Shown here: positions 12,060-23,184 of the stretch, piece after piece
Position numbering within the stretch: the first letter of the stretch is position 1
How the letters are laid out: each line of letters starts with the position of its first letter
NCBI GenBank assembly: GCA_025618425.1
Contig: CM046839.1
Coordinates: 3,819,008 to 3,883,007, forward strand
Source: Heliocidaris tuberculata
Lineage: Eukaryota; Echinodermata; Echinoidea; Camarodonta; Echinometridae
DNA: 64,000 nt
Reading direction: 5' to 3'
Translations under genes and position numbers: made by a program
Notes under the pieces: model-generated
Told to the model about the DNA's origin: nothing
What the model saw: the letters and a program-made list of their open reading frames with translations, nothing else
Databases searched by the model: none

Positions 12060-12310
12060 CTTGACTGGAATGACATTGACCTTAACCATGCCAAATATGA
12101 AAGAGAAATGACATTTCGTTATGAAGATATGACCATAAGTTGATTTTCACAAAATGGCGCCTGGATGACGTCACGATAACCTCATGACCTTGAAAAAGAT
12201 GTGAGAACTTGACCTTATTAGGACTGATGACTGACGAAAATATGAAGAAAATTGACTGAACAGATTTTGAGAAATCGTGATAACGAACTGGACGATTTGA
12301 TATTGCAGGA
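12060..12310 (+). repeat. Dispersed 'gaagatatgac...aaaatggcgcc...gatgacgtcacg' repeat, copy 1
   Basis: The block 'CATGCCAAATATGAA', 'GTTATGAAGATATGACC', 'CACAAAATGGCGCCTGGATG', 'ACGTCACGAT' and 'AAGAAAATTGA' recurs at about 13540-13770 and 48490-48664 plus 49256-49320. It contains CpG-rich stretches (for example 12005-12045, cgcgcgga-type). No protein is encoded. The copy at 48.5 kb is interrupted by a younger MITE. Confidence 0.75.
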
Positions 12311-12490
12311 CATGTGGGAGATTATCCCTTTAGCTTTAATACACGACAGGGAATGAGATTGTACACAAACTACTGCACACTGCTTTCCAATAGACCTAAC
12401 ACGCAAAATTAGGCAGTTTATTACATTGTTTGTGATGGTATATGTTATATTAGTCGGAGAAGATGGTAAAATGAAAGGCCCCCCCCCCCC

Positions 12491-12518
<28 letters not shown>

Positions 12519-12522
<4 letters not shown>

Positions 12523-12594
12523 ACCCACCGGGAATCGAACCGGGGTCGCCGGAATGGGAGGCAAGTGCTTTACCAATGGACCAAAATATTTCCA
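12519..12594 (-). pseudogene. tRNA-Gly(CCC)-like sequence, SINE head or pseudogene
   Basis: The minus strand shows TGGTCCATTGGTAAAGCAC (A-box-like), CTTGCCTCCCATTCCGGCG (an anticodon arm with CCC in a plausible place) and GACCCCGGTTCGATTCCCGG (T arm with B box). It ends directly in a long T-run (A-run on plus, 12491-12519) and then a C/G-run. The acceptor stem pairs poorly. A retroposed tRNA-derived element is more likely than a working tRNA gene. Confidence 0.6.
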
Positions 12595-12659
12595 ATAGAG
12601 ATAACACGTAAACGAAATACGGGATTCTGAAATCACATTTTTTAGTTTAAAAATGGGCA

Positions 12660-12762
12660 TGATCCCGACATCTGATCAAAAATTAGAGGACACATTAGTA
12701 AAAGCTTATAGTCTCAGCTATAACATACTAAAATTTGGAAGAAATTCGAGCAGAAATAACAG
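12660..12762 (+). repeat. Direct repeat, copy 2 (partner at 11698-11800)
   Basis: It shares the ATGATCCCGACATsTGATCA and TATAACATACTAAAATT words with copy 1. An open frame of 134 codons begins in it at 12735, but its sequence overlaps repeat echoes and shows no protein family, so I do not call a gene. Confidence 0.75.
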
Positions 12763-13159
12763 AGATACTGCTCAAAGAAGACGGGAATGTAGAATCAAGC
12801 TTTGAGAAAAAGTCATGTCCCTTAGAGAATACACGCAAAATGAGAAAAATTGACATGCCTCCTTTAATCGCAAAAATACACTATGATCCCTTTGTCAAAA
12901 TGAAAAACAGTGGTGACTTATCTTGTAGAGAATTGTCTCAGCTACAACATATCAAAATTTGGAAGAAAATCGACAACCTGTTACTGAAATATTGTCAAAT
13001 GAATACAAAAATTATGACGTCATTTTTTCAAAATCAAATTTTTGAGTTCATAGGCAAATATGATGACGTCACAAAATGCGATCGGCCAAAATTTTGCATG
13101 AATCCAAATCTACAACTCACAGGCTTTCGGAATATGTAATAAAATTTGGGGGTAGCCAG

Positions 13160-13800
13160 GCATTCTGACAAGCTATGGCGGATTCCATATAGGCATGTTT
13201 TGACCACTTTTTACATTATATTCCCCATTGACGCGCGCACGAATTTGAAAGTTTGACGCGCGCGTGTGGCAATACAGAAGGTCGAGAATGACTGTAAATA
13301 GTTGGAAATTGTCAAGAATAGTGTCAGGAATACAAACCATGCAAAAAAACGGAGTTTTTACGTTCTGTACGCACTGCGCACGCGCATAACTCGCGCGCGG
13401 ACGCGCACGGACGGAAAATTTTGAATGCTTAAAATGTCCTGAACCGTACTCTAATTTGATTAAAAAGTGATTTTGAGCAATTCTAAATTTTGACGTGCGC
13501 GTACGTGCGCGTCATGATGAGCGCGCGCATTTTATTGACATGTTATATTGACCCTTGACCTGAAGTTCATGTGTGTCAAATATGGTTCATTTTTGATGAC
13601 TCGTTATGAAGATATGATCGATAATGTGATTTTACAAAATGGCGGCTGGATGACGTGACGATGACCTGATGACGTTGAAAAAGATGCCCGAGCTTGATCA
13701 TATAGGACCTGATATCTGACAAAAATTTGAAAAAATTTGACATAGCCGATTTTGAGGAATCATGGTAACAAGAAATGGGGGAAAAAATAAAAGACAAAGA
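13160..13800 (+). repeat. CpG-rich block and dispersed repeat copy 2
   Basis: 13240-13540 carries several CpG-dense phrases (gcgcgcgtgtgg, cgcgcggacgcgcacgg, gtgcgcgtcatgatgagcgcg) unlike the AT-rich surroundings. 13570-13760 repeats the 'TATGAAGATATGA...ACAAAATGGCGgCTGGATGAC' block of 12.1 kb. The CpG density comes with the repeat rather than with a promoter or gene. Confidence 0.65.
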
Positions 13801-13804
13801 AAAT

Positions 13805-13852
13805 TCTGACGAAATTAAGAGGTGGTCTGTTGACAGACCACCTAAAAATTAA
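13805..13852. repeat. AGGTGGTCTG / CAGACCACCT hairpin
   Basis: AAGAGGTGGTCTGTTGACAG is followed at once by its inverse, ACAGACCACCTAAAAAT. The same hairpin or half of it recurs at 11226, 49367, 49431, 49499, 59980 and 61828, always preceded by 'GAAAATTCTGACGAAATT' or 'CGTACAAAAAC.gAAG'. It marks the end of a dispersed repeat family. Confidence 0.75.
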
Positions 13853-15690
13853 AAAAAATGCCATTGTACAAAAACATGTCATGGGCCCTGTAACATAAAG
13901 ACTTACAATTAATTGTATCTCGCCAAAATCGATCGTAGCTCCTGGAATCAACTGTATCTTTGCAATTGTATCTTATGGCGTCGTTTCACTGTATCTTCCT
14001 CGAATCGATTGAAACTTTACAATTGATCAACTGGTCAAAATTAGCAAAAGCTTGATTTTAGAGAGAATATTGATAAAATTCGTAGCTTTTTTATAGTCTC
14101 AGAAACATAAAATTTTGTGAGTACAGTATTTAAATTAACAAACATGTACAGAGTATAACTGCATAATTAAGAAAAGCTTGCTTTTATATTTCAGGGCTTT
14201 TTCAAGTAGGTGCATGTTTTTCGACATATTTATTGATATTTCCTGTAAATAATGTGTATAAAGGTAAGTTCTTTACAGAAAACATGATTACCATTTTTAA
14301 ATTACATTTTCATGTAAGTCAAAGGTTAAAAGTCATAGATGTCAATATCCATGAAATTTCACGCCTTATTATCACAATATCAGAAGAATCATTTGAGTCT
14401 ATGGGCTCTGCCCCTGCAAAGAAAAAAAAAGAAGAAAAGAAGAGAAAGGTTCCTTCCCCACAAAGAAGAGAGAAAATTTCAGACTTTACCTTACTGATGG
14501 TTCCCTCAACTTCCCTTCCCTGTCTGGCTGGGTGATGTGCGCCGAACTGCCCGGCCGCCGTGCATCACAATCTGCACAGGCAGCGCGGCGCGAAACAGCA
14601 GTCGTTGACCACTTTGAACGAACAATGTCGAAATATTACATTTGGTACTGTTCTTTCTATCGCATGTACTAAATGTAAGGGGGAAAATAAGATAAATATT
14701 TCAAATACTTCCTTTCGAATTCAGCTCTTAAAAATCTCACTCTTTCCTTAAATGGCCGTTTAGGAAGAACTTCTGATATTTCCAGCAAAATCCGAAGTCA
14801 AAATCATGTCCAAAACCGAAGAAATCCACGCCAATTTTTTTCGCCATCGCAGGTTTTCATTCCGCCTATATTTGAGAATAAACTCGGCAAAAAAAAAAAA
14901 TTGTCCACAGAAAAACTCGGTATCGCGCGCGCACATCGATCTCTACGATGCGCACACAGAAAATTGTGACTTCTACGTGTGCACGATAGGGGCCGAATTT
15001 TTGACCACCGAATCTTTTAGAGGGAGGTGTCAGCACTCGCGGCGACCAAAAAATGTACACAATGACTTCGATACCCCGTTTCGCCAGAAGTGACAGTAAA
15101 TGAATGATTTAATTTTCGGAATTATCTTTTCCAACATCGGTGAGTTGAATTTATTATACTTTAGGGATATGTGAGTGTCGGTATTTGTAAATTAAATGCC
15201 GATTTTGAGTGAATGTTGGTGACTTTTGTGCAGTGGTGTCTGAAAGTGTGGAGGTGTATGACCGTCCAAAAGTATACACACGAAGTATAGAAATGCCGCT
15301 ATAAGTGTTCGCATTGATGATATATCTACCGCAGGCCCGTCAGAGCCGCTACGGATGGTACGGAATTGACCTTACCACTTTTCAGCCTAAAAAAAAAATT
15401 AAATAAATAAACAAAGATGGAGAGGGGGAAGAAAAAGAGAAGAGAAAAGAAGAGAAAAGGTGTGAGGGTGATAAATGTCATGATTATAGGCTGATCGTAG
15501 GCTTATCACCAGCTTAATGGAAGAACATGAACATCGAAGTGACGCATTATCACATAAAACGAAGAACAGTATATATGCCTCAAAACTTGTTCATGCAATC
15601 GCAAATCTTAAAAATAATATCCTCAAGAAAGTGATAAAGAAGGAAAGGAAAAAGGGAAGAAAGAAAAAGAAGGACAAATATGACAATTTT
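13853..15690. other. No gene recognised; repeat fragments
   Basis: 13900-14010 has self-similar phrases (ATTGTATCTcgcc.AAATCGAT, CAACTGTATCTTTGCAATTG). 14290-14410 holds one decayed unit of the 1.0-1.8 kb array ('GTCAAAGGTTAAAAGTCATAGATGTCA'). The remainder, including open frames at 14233-14535 and 14806-15093, shows no recognisable protein. Confidence 0.5.
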
Positions 15691-15722
15691 TTTTGCTCGC
15701 TCGCTTCGCTGGAAAGTTAATA
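15691..15722 (+). repeat. Left piece of the GCTCGCTCGCTTCGCT repeat, cut by a MITE
   Basis: 'TTGCTCGCTCGCTTCGCT' followed by 'GGAAAGTTAATA' is a fragment of the ~230 bp unit of 16369-17205. It stops exactly where the MITE at 15723 begins and resumes at 16367 with TATTTGGGCAAAGG. The uninterrupted form is present at about 18086-18120. Confidence 0.85.
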
Positions 15723-16366
15723 TGTGACCAGGCACCACAAAACCACCAAAAAGTCGCTACATGAATTTTTAGTTAAGTTCTGATTCTGAAAGATGAGATT
15801 CTGAGCTTTAACTCAGTAGCATTGGATGTTCCTAACTCACTGTACAAAGGGTAGAATGCACAGTTCCTCAGAATAATACTTCTGAGAAATAAGTGTTTAA
15901 AGTTTGCAGTCTACTCAAGTACTCTGACTTACAAGGTGTTATGCTGAGGTGACAAAACGAGGATTGGAACTCAATGAAAATTTCTATGAAGGGATTATCA
16001 AATTGTCCTAAAACTTGGCATACTAATTAGGCATATCCTGTTCATCCTAGTGCACAAGTATCAATGCAAGAACTTACTCTGTTTAAAAGTTATGGAAGAT
16101 CAAAATGAGACAAGTATTCAGGGTCGTAAAAGAGAAAAGTAATACAACAAAATCCAGAGAAGACACACATAAGTCTAATAAAACCTATCAAAAATACCAC
16201 TTTTAGATTGTTTGGTGCCTCCAAAATTTTAGATTACTTAGAAAAAAGTATACTCTTTCAGGAAACACGCAAAACTGAAATTTGACCATGCCAACCCCAA
16301 AAACATTGATTGAGCTCTAACTGAAAATCACATAACTTTTTGGTGGTTTTGTGGTGCCTGGTCACA
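15723..16366. mobile_element. MITE with TA target duplication and perfect long TIRs
   Basis: The left end is TGTGACCAGGCACCACAAAA and continues CCACCAAAAAGT; the right end is the exact inverse over about 32 bases. Each end is flanked by TA. The flanks join as GTTAATATTTGG, which matches the related unbroken sequence at 18092-18105. The TA duplication suggests the Tc1/mariner group, though the TIR sequence is unfamiliar. The 644 bp interior has no transposase and looks non-autonomous. Confidence 0.9.
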
Positions 16367-16368
16367 TA

Positions 16369-17205
16369 TTTGGGCAAAGGGCGTCCCCCTTCGGCAATAG
16401 GCTGCAGCCCCCCCCCCCCCGAGGATTTTCAAAGTTCCGATATTCAGGCAACCACCACTTCATATTCGGGCAGCAAAATGACATGCGAGATTCCCAGATA
16501 ATAATGTAACTTCTGAATGTAACATTTTCACTACGAAAACGTACAAAAATTGCTCGCTCGCTTCGCTCACTCGCAAAAATTTAGAAACTGAGAAGTTGAT
16601 ATTCGGGCAAAAGGCGCTCCCTTCGGCAAAGTTCCGATATTCGGGCAACCACCGCTTCATATCTGGGCAGCGAGGAGAAAGAATATACATATATTTGTGC
16701 AGCAAGGTTCCCAGATAAATATGTAACTTCTGCAGGTAACTTCTGTTCATTTTCACTACGAAAACTTTAAAAAATTGCTCGCTCGCTTCTCTCGCAAAAA
16801 TTTAGAAACTGAAAAGTTGATATTCGGGCAAAAGGATTCTCCCTTAGCAAAATTCCGATATTCGGGCAACCACCACTTCATATTCGGGCAGCAAAGTGAG
16901 GTGCCAGAATATCCACATATTTGGGCAGCGAGGTTTCAAGATAATTATGTAACCTCTGTACATTTTCTCTACGCTCGCTCGCTCGCAAAAATGTAGAAAA
17001 TGAAAAGTTGATAATGGGGCAAAAGGCGTCCCCCTTTGGCAATGGGCTGCAGCCCCCCTCCCCCGAGGATTTTCAAAGTTCTGATATTCGGGCAACCACC
17101 ACTTCATATTCGGGCAGCGAGGAGAAAGAATATCCACATATGTGGGCATGCGAGGTTCCGAGATAACTATAAAACTTTTGTATGTAACTTCTGTACATTT
17201 TCTCA
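16369..17205 (+). repeat. Tandem repeat, ~230 bp unit, about four copies
   Basis: Each unit contains 'TTCGGGCAAAAGGCG', 'TTCCGATATTCGGGCAACCACC', 'CTTCATATTCGGGCAGC', 'AGATAA.TATGTAACTTCTG' and 'TTGCTCGCTCGCTTCGCTCGC' in that order. Open frames run across whole units on both strands and repeat with them, so they are not genes. A further partial unit is at about 18086-18200 inside the element at 17951-18396. Confidence 0.85.
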
Positions 17206-17635
17206 CATGTTTTTTTTGTTTTGATTTGTTTTAAAGGTCTCCTGCAACCCAAATGCAAGTTGATTCCTTTTGATGTGCAGGGATGCATACAACTTATAAT
17301 TTGTTATTCAAACATCTAAATATGTTTCATATTTAAAAAAAAATGATTGTTCAAATTCAGAAATGGCTGCTCCTGAAAGTATTGGAGAGGACCTTGATTC
17401 ATCTAACGAGCTCCATCTGAGTGCGCTTTTAATCTCCTTAATTGAGGATAACGAGGTTCTGATACCGGTAGTCAATAGTCAACTCCCGAGTCTTAAAGAC
17501 AAACTAAAAAAAAAAAAAAACACACAAAAAACAAAAAAACAAAAACAAAACAAAACAAAACAAAAAAAACAACAACAACAATCGAAACTAGTTCCAAAAA
17601 TGTTATGAGTCATCCAGAATGCTAAATATCATTTT
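17206..17635. other. No gene recognised; A/C-rich tract
   Basis: An 82-codon frame from 17363 starts with a plausible-looking acidic peptide but runs into a Lys/Gln tail made by the A-rich tract 17506-17580. I see no family match. The 13-mer ACAATCGAAACTA at 17578-17590 recurs at 17868-17880, flanking the palindrome that follows. Confidence 0.4.
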
Positions 17636-17860
17636 TATTATAAATCAAGTACTGGACATAAGCTACTCACTACAGCTGTTTCTTCGCAACGTTTCACCAG
17701 TTACTTCTGGCGTTCTGAATCCCGTTCTGAGGGACCTCGTCTTGTCGTTCACGTCTGTTCGTTGAACCGTGATGTACACGTGAACTTTCAGCGGGAAAAT
17801 TGGAACGTTGCGAAGAAACAGCTATAGTGAGTAGCTTATGTCTAGTACTTGATTTATAAT
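17636..17860. mobile_element. Foldback/MITE with ~57 bp inverted arms
   Basis: The left arm begins ATTATAAATCAAGTACT and the inverse of the right arm reads the same, with two mismatches over about 57 bases up to GCTGTTTCTTCGCAACGTT. The ~110 bp centre is unique. The 13 bp direct repeat ACAATCGAAACTA lies 45 bases outside the left arm and 8 bases outside the right, so it is not a simple target duplication. Confidence 0.8.
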
Positions 17861-17950
17861 ACCAATGACAATCGAAACTACTTTAGCCTGTTCGAATAAA
17901 ATATGAATAAAACAATAAAATATAAGAATAAGAATGCACTCAATAAGAAG

Positions 17951-18396
17951 CAGCGGCGTTGCTAGAGTGGGAGGGGTGTCACATTCCCCTCTAAAAACTG
18001 TTGTCGGCAAATGCGCCACCCCCTGTCGGAAAAAAAAGGAGGGGGAAATGGAAGAGGGAAGAAAAAAAAAAAAGAAGGAGAAACACTGGAAAGTTAATAT
18101 TTGGTCAAAATGCGTCCCCATTGGAAATGGGCTGCAGCCCGCTTGAAAAAATTTAGAAATTGAAAAGTTGATATTCGGGCAAAAGGCGTCAGCCCCCTCC
18201 TTGTGAAAATGGGCCGGTATGATCAAGATCTCTACGTCTGCGATTTTCTTTTATTATTATTTGTGGGGGGGGGGGGGGGGGGGAGGGATAAGGGTGCAGC
18301 ATTTTTGTCGACAAATTTGGGTATCACACCCAAAAAATTTGTCGGCAAATTTGGGTGTCATACCCCCCCATTCGAAATGTTCTAGCGACGCCCCTG
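17951..18396. mobile_element. hAT-like MITE with CAG..GGCGT.GCTAGA ends
   Basis: The left end CAGCGGCGTTGCTAGAGTGG pairs with the inverse of the right end, CAGGGGCGTCGCTAGAACAT. The inner edges are G-run/C-run pairs, as in other 'CAGGGGCG' elements. No matching 8 bp flank remains. The interior includes a piece of the 230 bp repeat, a G-run at about 18265-18282 and the direct repeat 'GTCGrCAAATTTGGGTrTCA'. Confidence 0.6.
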
Positions 18397-19579
18397 CAAA
18401 TACCGTGTTGGTAAAAAGGTTGGTAAACCGTTTTCTCAAAGCAATTTGTATCCAGTTACATGATTGTTATTTTAATTTGTTACCAAAATCATGTGACATA
18501 TAATTACGATGAATAGATCAAGATTTGTCATTATTTTCCGGCCATCGAGTGTAAAGACCCTTGGGGTTTAAAGTAAAATCAATATTTTAGGTAGTTTGAC
18601 AGGGAGTGACCCACAGAGCATCCAATGAAACATCACATGTCCCTGGTAAAACTATATGGAGTGTACAGCCAGACAATCTCAACGAGTTAGCGGTTTTAAT
18701 ATCTTCTGTTTACTTTTTCAGTGCTGTACGCGGTCTAAACTACCCTATACTTTCATCTTTGGTATCTGATATCTAAAATACAAAAAAAACAAACAAAACA
18801 AACAAAACAAACAAACAAAAAAAATAAAATCTAAAGACACCCCCCCAAAAAAAAACAAAAAAACAAACCCCCCCCCCAAAAACAAAACAAAACAAAGAAA
18901 AAACAAACAAACTTGTCTTCCTTCATGGATTTCTAATGGACTCATGAATTGCAAATTAACATTAACACGTGGAGAAATTTTTGTCAAATGAACCATGAAA
19001 AGGGGCACTTTGGCTGAAAATTTGGCTCAAGAATTTTTATTTGTCATTATCGTTTGTTTGTAAACTTTCGGGCACAATATCGGATAAAAGTTACAAAGAC
19101 TTACTACAATTTGCTTTGAATGAAATCAATAAAACATCACAGATGAAAATGAACAAGCAATGGGAAAGTACTTCTTTTTCATATTTAAATAATTATATAT
19201 CAAAAAGCATCCAAAATGCAAAAAAGAAAAAAAAAAAAGGAAAAAATGTAGACGGTGTGAATTATCTTTCAGATGGAAACTCGTATATCTAGAGTTTAAA
19301 TAGTAATAAGCACGTACGAGTGGATATATTACGTAAACAAAATGTACTGAACTCTATAATCTGGTAACTATAATATAGTTTTTAAATCACTGAGAGGCCT
19401 CACGTAGCATGATTTTATTGTCATCGTTTGTTTCACCCAAATATATGTTCGGAATACTTACAGTATTTATTACTTAACGAAATCAGGATTCATTAAAATG
19501 TACCCAAAATAATCAAACACTGACATGTACAGTATATTCAGATTCATTTGTTATCCTTACTAAAACATCATAAAATTGT

Positions 19580-19654
<75 letters not shown>

Positions 19655-19776
19655 TTAACATCACAGAATGTATGAATAACTTCATTAATTAAGGAACATG
19701 TATGTAAAAATGCATTTAAAGACATTAATTGAAATACAAATGCAACAATTCATGCATCATAATCATACGAATATAT

Positions 19777-19811
<35 letters not shown>

Positions 19812-20683
19812 AACAGAAAGAAAGAAATTTCATATTATGAGCCGAAAAGATGAATTTAATAAAGTGTGATAGGAGGAAAGAACGAAAGACAAGAAAGACA
19901 AAAAAAAAAAAGAAGACAAGATTGAATAGAATAATATAATACATAAGAGACAAAGCAGAGAAGAGTAAACATATACAACAATTACTCCTAAAAGTACGAG
20001 TTGTGAGTGGAACAATACTCAGTCATTTTGGTATCCTGTACATGATGACAAAAACTACAAACAAAACAGTTTCATAGGCATTTTCAGCTCCAGATCATCA
20101 ATAAATGAATACACGAACGATGCTCTTGGCTACAAAATGATAATGCTGATGCTAATTGATAGATAACAAAATCCATAGTTTGCTTCATACACTTTGATTA
20201 TATACTACTACCCATGTTTTTTATCATCAGACTCTTGAATAACAAATACATATACTATTCCAGGTTAAAAATAAACATGAAACATATCAACAACCAATAT
20301 CAAACAATAACAACAAATCATAATGAATTATTTTCTTACATGGCGACATCTTTATAGCGGCCACATGGGAACACTTTGGATTAGTCCCATTTCCAAAGAT
20401 AATTAATATCTCCGAATTCATGTTTTATCTATATATATATAGGTTCCATGCCTCAACAATATACAATCCTTACACATTTCTGTTGGACAAGTCTTTGGTG
20501 TGCAATCTCTGTCATTTTATAACTTCCAGTGCTACCATTCCATGATCTATGAAAAAGGTTAAAATATGACAAAGAATCAAATATGTCAGCAACCTTCAAA
20601 CGCTCGTATTTCACTTGCTAATAACAATAATCGTAACTCGTAATTTTATCAAATAAATATGACTAAGGCACCTGATGATATTC
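18397..20683. other. Downstream flank / possible 3' UTR of the sulfotransferase; simple repeats
   Basis: No further coding exon is seen. For the minus-strand gene this is the downstream side. Minus-strand AATAAA (plus TTTATT) occurs at about 19466 and 19413; a polyadenylation site there would imply a UTR over 1 kb, which I cannot confirm. A/C-rich tracts (18781-18912) and a GA repeat (19780-19807) are present. Confidence 0.4.
19582..19652. repeat. (AT)n microsatellite
   Basis: About 35 uninterrupted AT units. It is self-complementary and able to form a cruciform. It lies in the downstream flank of the sulfotransferase gene. Confidence 0.97.
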
Positions 20684-20868
20684 TTATCCATCATACTCAA
20701 ACTGCTTGTCATTCAAAAAGTCGGCAAGTCTTCTGTTGTAGGGTCGGAAGAAATCTTGTAAAACTTTGCGAGTTGTGTTCCACATAGTAGGGCCTTTTGC
20801 CTTCCTGCCATTCACGTTCTTAGCCTTCCTACTCGTGATCTCTAGGATTTTCTCGTCCGAAAGAGCAG
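20684..20868 (-). CDS. CHST15-like: CHST15-like sulfotransferase, exon F (C-terminus, stop)
   Basis: It encodes visible residues 412-471 and ends in TAA (20684-20686). The acceptor is a pyrimidine-rich tract ending ATGCAG; the exon supplies the last two bases of a Pro codon shared with exon E. The region 'MWNTTRKVLQDFFRPYNRRL' matches the conserved C-terminal helix of the family (FYRPFN-type in vertebrate CHST15). The stop falls where the family normally ends, so the C-terminus looks complete. Lys/Arg-rich text precedes it, as in relatives. Confidence 0.93.
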
Positions 20869-22316
20869 CTGCATGGAAAGACATTATATTCTAAGGATTA
20901 ATGCAACCTAGCTGTTTTTTAATTATTTTTTTTTTTTTGCAGAGTCGTATTCTTTAAGAACCATCATGACCATGAGATGATTTATTTTATAAAGTTAACG
21001 TTGTATCAATAAATCATCAGTAGGTCTTCTGATTCTTGCCAATATTCCTATATTCTATTAATGCCATTGTCATAAGCATCATCATCATCGGCATCATCAT
21101 CAATATCACTATCGTCATCATCACCATCATCATCGTCATCATCATCATCCCATCATTACCAGCACAATTTAGAACACCAATGCCTTGACCACCAGGCTAT
21201 GAAAACAAATAGCGGTTAAACACTGACCGAATGTAATCTATCTATAAGTATTCTTCCTAGCCTAAAGGAAGAAACATCATTATCTGTTACGAAATGAACA
21301 ATGAACAGGTCAATAAATGTAAATCAATAGACAAGAGAGGTTGAATATGATGATCCTTTGATACACTGGTTGGACACCGTTTTTGTGGAAATGAAATTGG
21401 CCATTTGAGTCTGGCAGTACCGGTATAACATCCCACTACGACATGGTTGTTATAAACTCAAAACGCGTGTCCAGTGGTATCAATGGTATTCATGATCATG
21501 AAGTAATGAACTTAAAAGACACATACCTTGGTCTATATTACTTAGCCCAAATTTCATCTGAATCTGTTAAACCTGCAGCTTATACAATCATGTATAAAGC
21601 CTTCTTGGTATATTTTGTACTCTTTGCTCCGTTGAATTTTTGCTGGAAGATCAAGGCCATGCTCTTGCTTATATACGGCCATGTACAGGAGGTACATGTA
21701 GCACCACTGAAACCACATGACGATCACAAAGACTTTCAAGAAATCAACTTCGGGCAAATTCAATAGCCTTGTTCATCACCGTTCGAAATGTGCCAACTTT
21801 ACGATGATATATTATACGTAATCCCAACCCGTTTCATAAAACTTGTTATCAGTAATTGTTGTAAGCTACTGAAATCCTTGAATATGATTGATGAGAGCAA
21901 ATTTGTCATAGAAATGGGGCAATTATAATGGTTAACAATTTTTATGAAAACAGGGCCCTGTTTTCTACAGGCATAGGAAATACAATAGGATATTAAAATT
22001 TCCCCTAAATTGATTTCTTGAAAGTCCGCCAAAGTGGAATAGTATCATTTCCTGAATTTACTCTGCATCGGCACCACCTTACATTAGTCCACTGACTACT
22101 GGATTCTCCCATTCCCTTAGGTTTAATACAGTGATCACCCGGTTCGTGTGGGAATTGGGTTAAGGGTATATTTTACTTTCACTAGATATAAAGAGGAGCT
22201 AGAGGAAAATATTAAGAAAAAAATGGTTGTATATGGAGTTGTAGAAAATTTGTAGTCGACTATACTAATCGGAGAAACGACGATAAATACAAGGCAAAAG
22301 AACAGATTGTACTTAC
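20869..22316 (-). other. Intron E-F of the sulfotransferase
   Basis: It starts GTAAGT and ends ATGCAG on the minus strand, phase 1. It contains a (CAT/ATC)n microsatellite at about 21076-21151 and the MITE at 21731-22025. An open frame of 107 codons (21443-21766, plus) has no family resemblance and runs into the MITE. Confidence 0.85.
21731..22025. mobile_element. Intronic MITE, copy 2 of the 9.7 kb family
   Basis: The inverted ends begin GACTTTCAAGAAATCAA on both sides and continue '.TT.GGG.AAATT.AATA'. The left half matches 9720-9835 through 'TCAATAGyCyTGTyTATCACC', 'GAAATGTGC.AAC.TTAC' and 'TACGTAATCC'. It is about 110 bp longer than copy 1. It lies in the last intron and should not affect coding. 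Confidence 0.75.
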
Positions 22317-22461
22317 GGAGATCTAAGAAATGCAGGACTTTCTTAAACTCTTCTGCAGTGTTTTGTTGCCAATCTTCTAATCTTAGGATATAGACTCCAT
22401 CATGACCGTACAGTCTCATCCAGTCCTCTGCGAATGCTATGTAAAAACCCGTACTGATACT
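22317..22461 (-). CDS. CHST15-like: CHST15-like sulfotransferase, exon E
   Basis: It encodes residues 363-410 plus the first base of codon 411. The acceptor ends ACCAG; the donor is GTAAGT. The peptide includes 'GFYIAFAEDWMRLYG' and 'VYILRLEDWQQNTAEEF', equal to the family's 'GLYA.YL..W...F....FLILRLED' block, and ends 'HFLDL' like vertebrate 'QFLNL'. The LRLED acidic motif is typical of Golgi sulfotransferases in the Sulfotransfer_1 clan. It joins exon D in phase 0 and exon F in phase 1. Confidence 0.94.
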
Positions 22462-22941
22462 CTGGTTACGTGGTAAAGAAGAGAATGATATTGAGTATTA
22501 AATACAATTATCAAGAACAGTATCATTTCCTGCTTTAAATCAGAACAAACAATTATTATATACAAATAAAAAAAAAACAACATATTTTAAGAATAAAATA
22601 TTTAAAATAAAATACAAAAGATTAAATCCATGTTTTGTTCGACATGTGAGAAGGGTTTAAATCAAAAAGAAAATACCAAAATGGAGTTCGACTATGTACA
22701 GTTGAATGATTAATTTCGACAGAAATAACCTATGATGTGATGATTACAGCGAATATATTCAACGACATATTTCTACTATCAATCGTCAGTAATATGTCTA
22801 AATCATACAAGCAAACAAAATTCCTCAAGGAAGGTTTATGGAAAGGTGCAAAGCATGGACATATTGTGGTGTTTTCACAATAACATCTAAGATATTATTA
22901 TCAGTGAGACTGCTTAAAAGAAAGTTCTACGGTTATCTTAC
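22462..22941 (-). other. Intron D-E of the sulfotransferase
   Basis: A short 480 bp intron, GTAAGA to ACCAG, phase 0. AT-rich; no repeat or regulatory signal recognised. Confidence 0.85.
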
Positions 22942-23086
22942 ACACTGTATTGTGAATAAACAAAATCTTTCTGAATGTTCATGGAGACACCGTTTGAAGC
23001 ACTGAATTGCATTATGGACGACTTTGTCAAATGTAGCCAAGCTCTTATCGCGGAATGCAGAATTGTAGTTAAAACCAGAGAATAAT
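22942..23086 (-). CDS. CHST15-like: CHST15-like sulfotransferase, exon D
   Basis: It encodes residues 315-362, after one base that completes Arg314. The acceptor is TTTTATTCATTGACAG; the donor is GTAAGA. The start 'LFSGFNYN' continues the 3'-phosphate-binding motif of exon C, giving the family's R...S spacing with Arg309 and Ser317. The rest, 'FDKVVHNAIQCFKRCLHEHS', matches the 'FHEKV.EAL..FENC' region of CHST15, including the conserved Cys. It is too short to be noticed alone but fits exactly between C and E in frame. Confidence 0.92.
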
Positions 23087-23184
23087 CTGTCAATGAATAA
23101 AACAGAATTGGAATGAGTTGTACGACACATAATTTTTCGAAAAGCATGTAGATTGATCAGTGCGGGCCTATAACCCTGCCGGAA

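Noticed and set aside
12735..13139. 134-codon plus-strand frame with mixed composition
   Set aside because: It starts inside a direct repeat, overlaps echoes of the same repeat, and shows no motif or splice context of a gene.
16460..17288. Several 60-120 codon frames on both strands
   Set aside because: They recur in each unit of the ~230 bp tandem repeat and on both strands, so they follow from the DNA repeat.
19750..20015. Phe/Leu/Ser-rich frames resembling membrane segments
   Set aside because: They derive from GA and A-rich simple sequence on the plus strand; no conserved motif is present.
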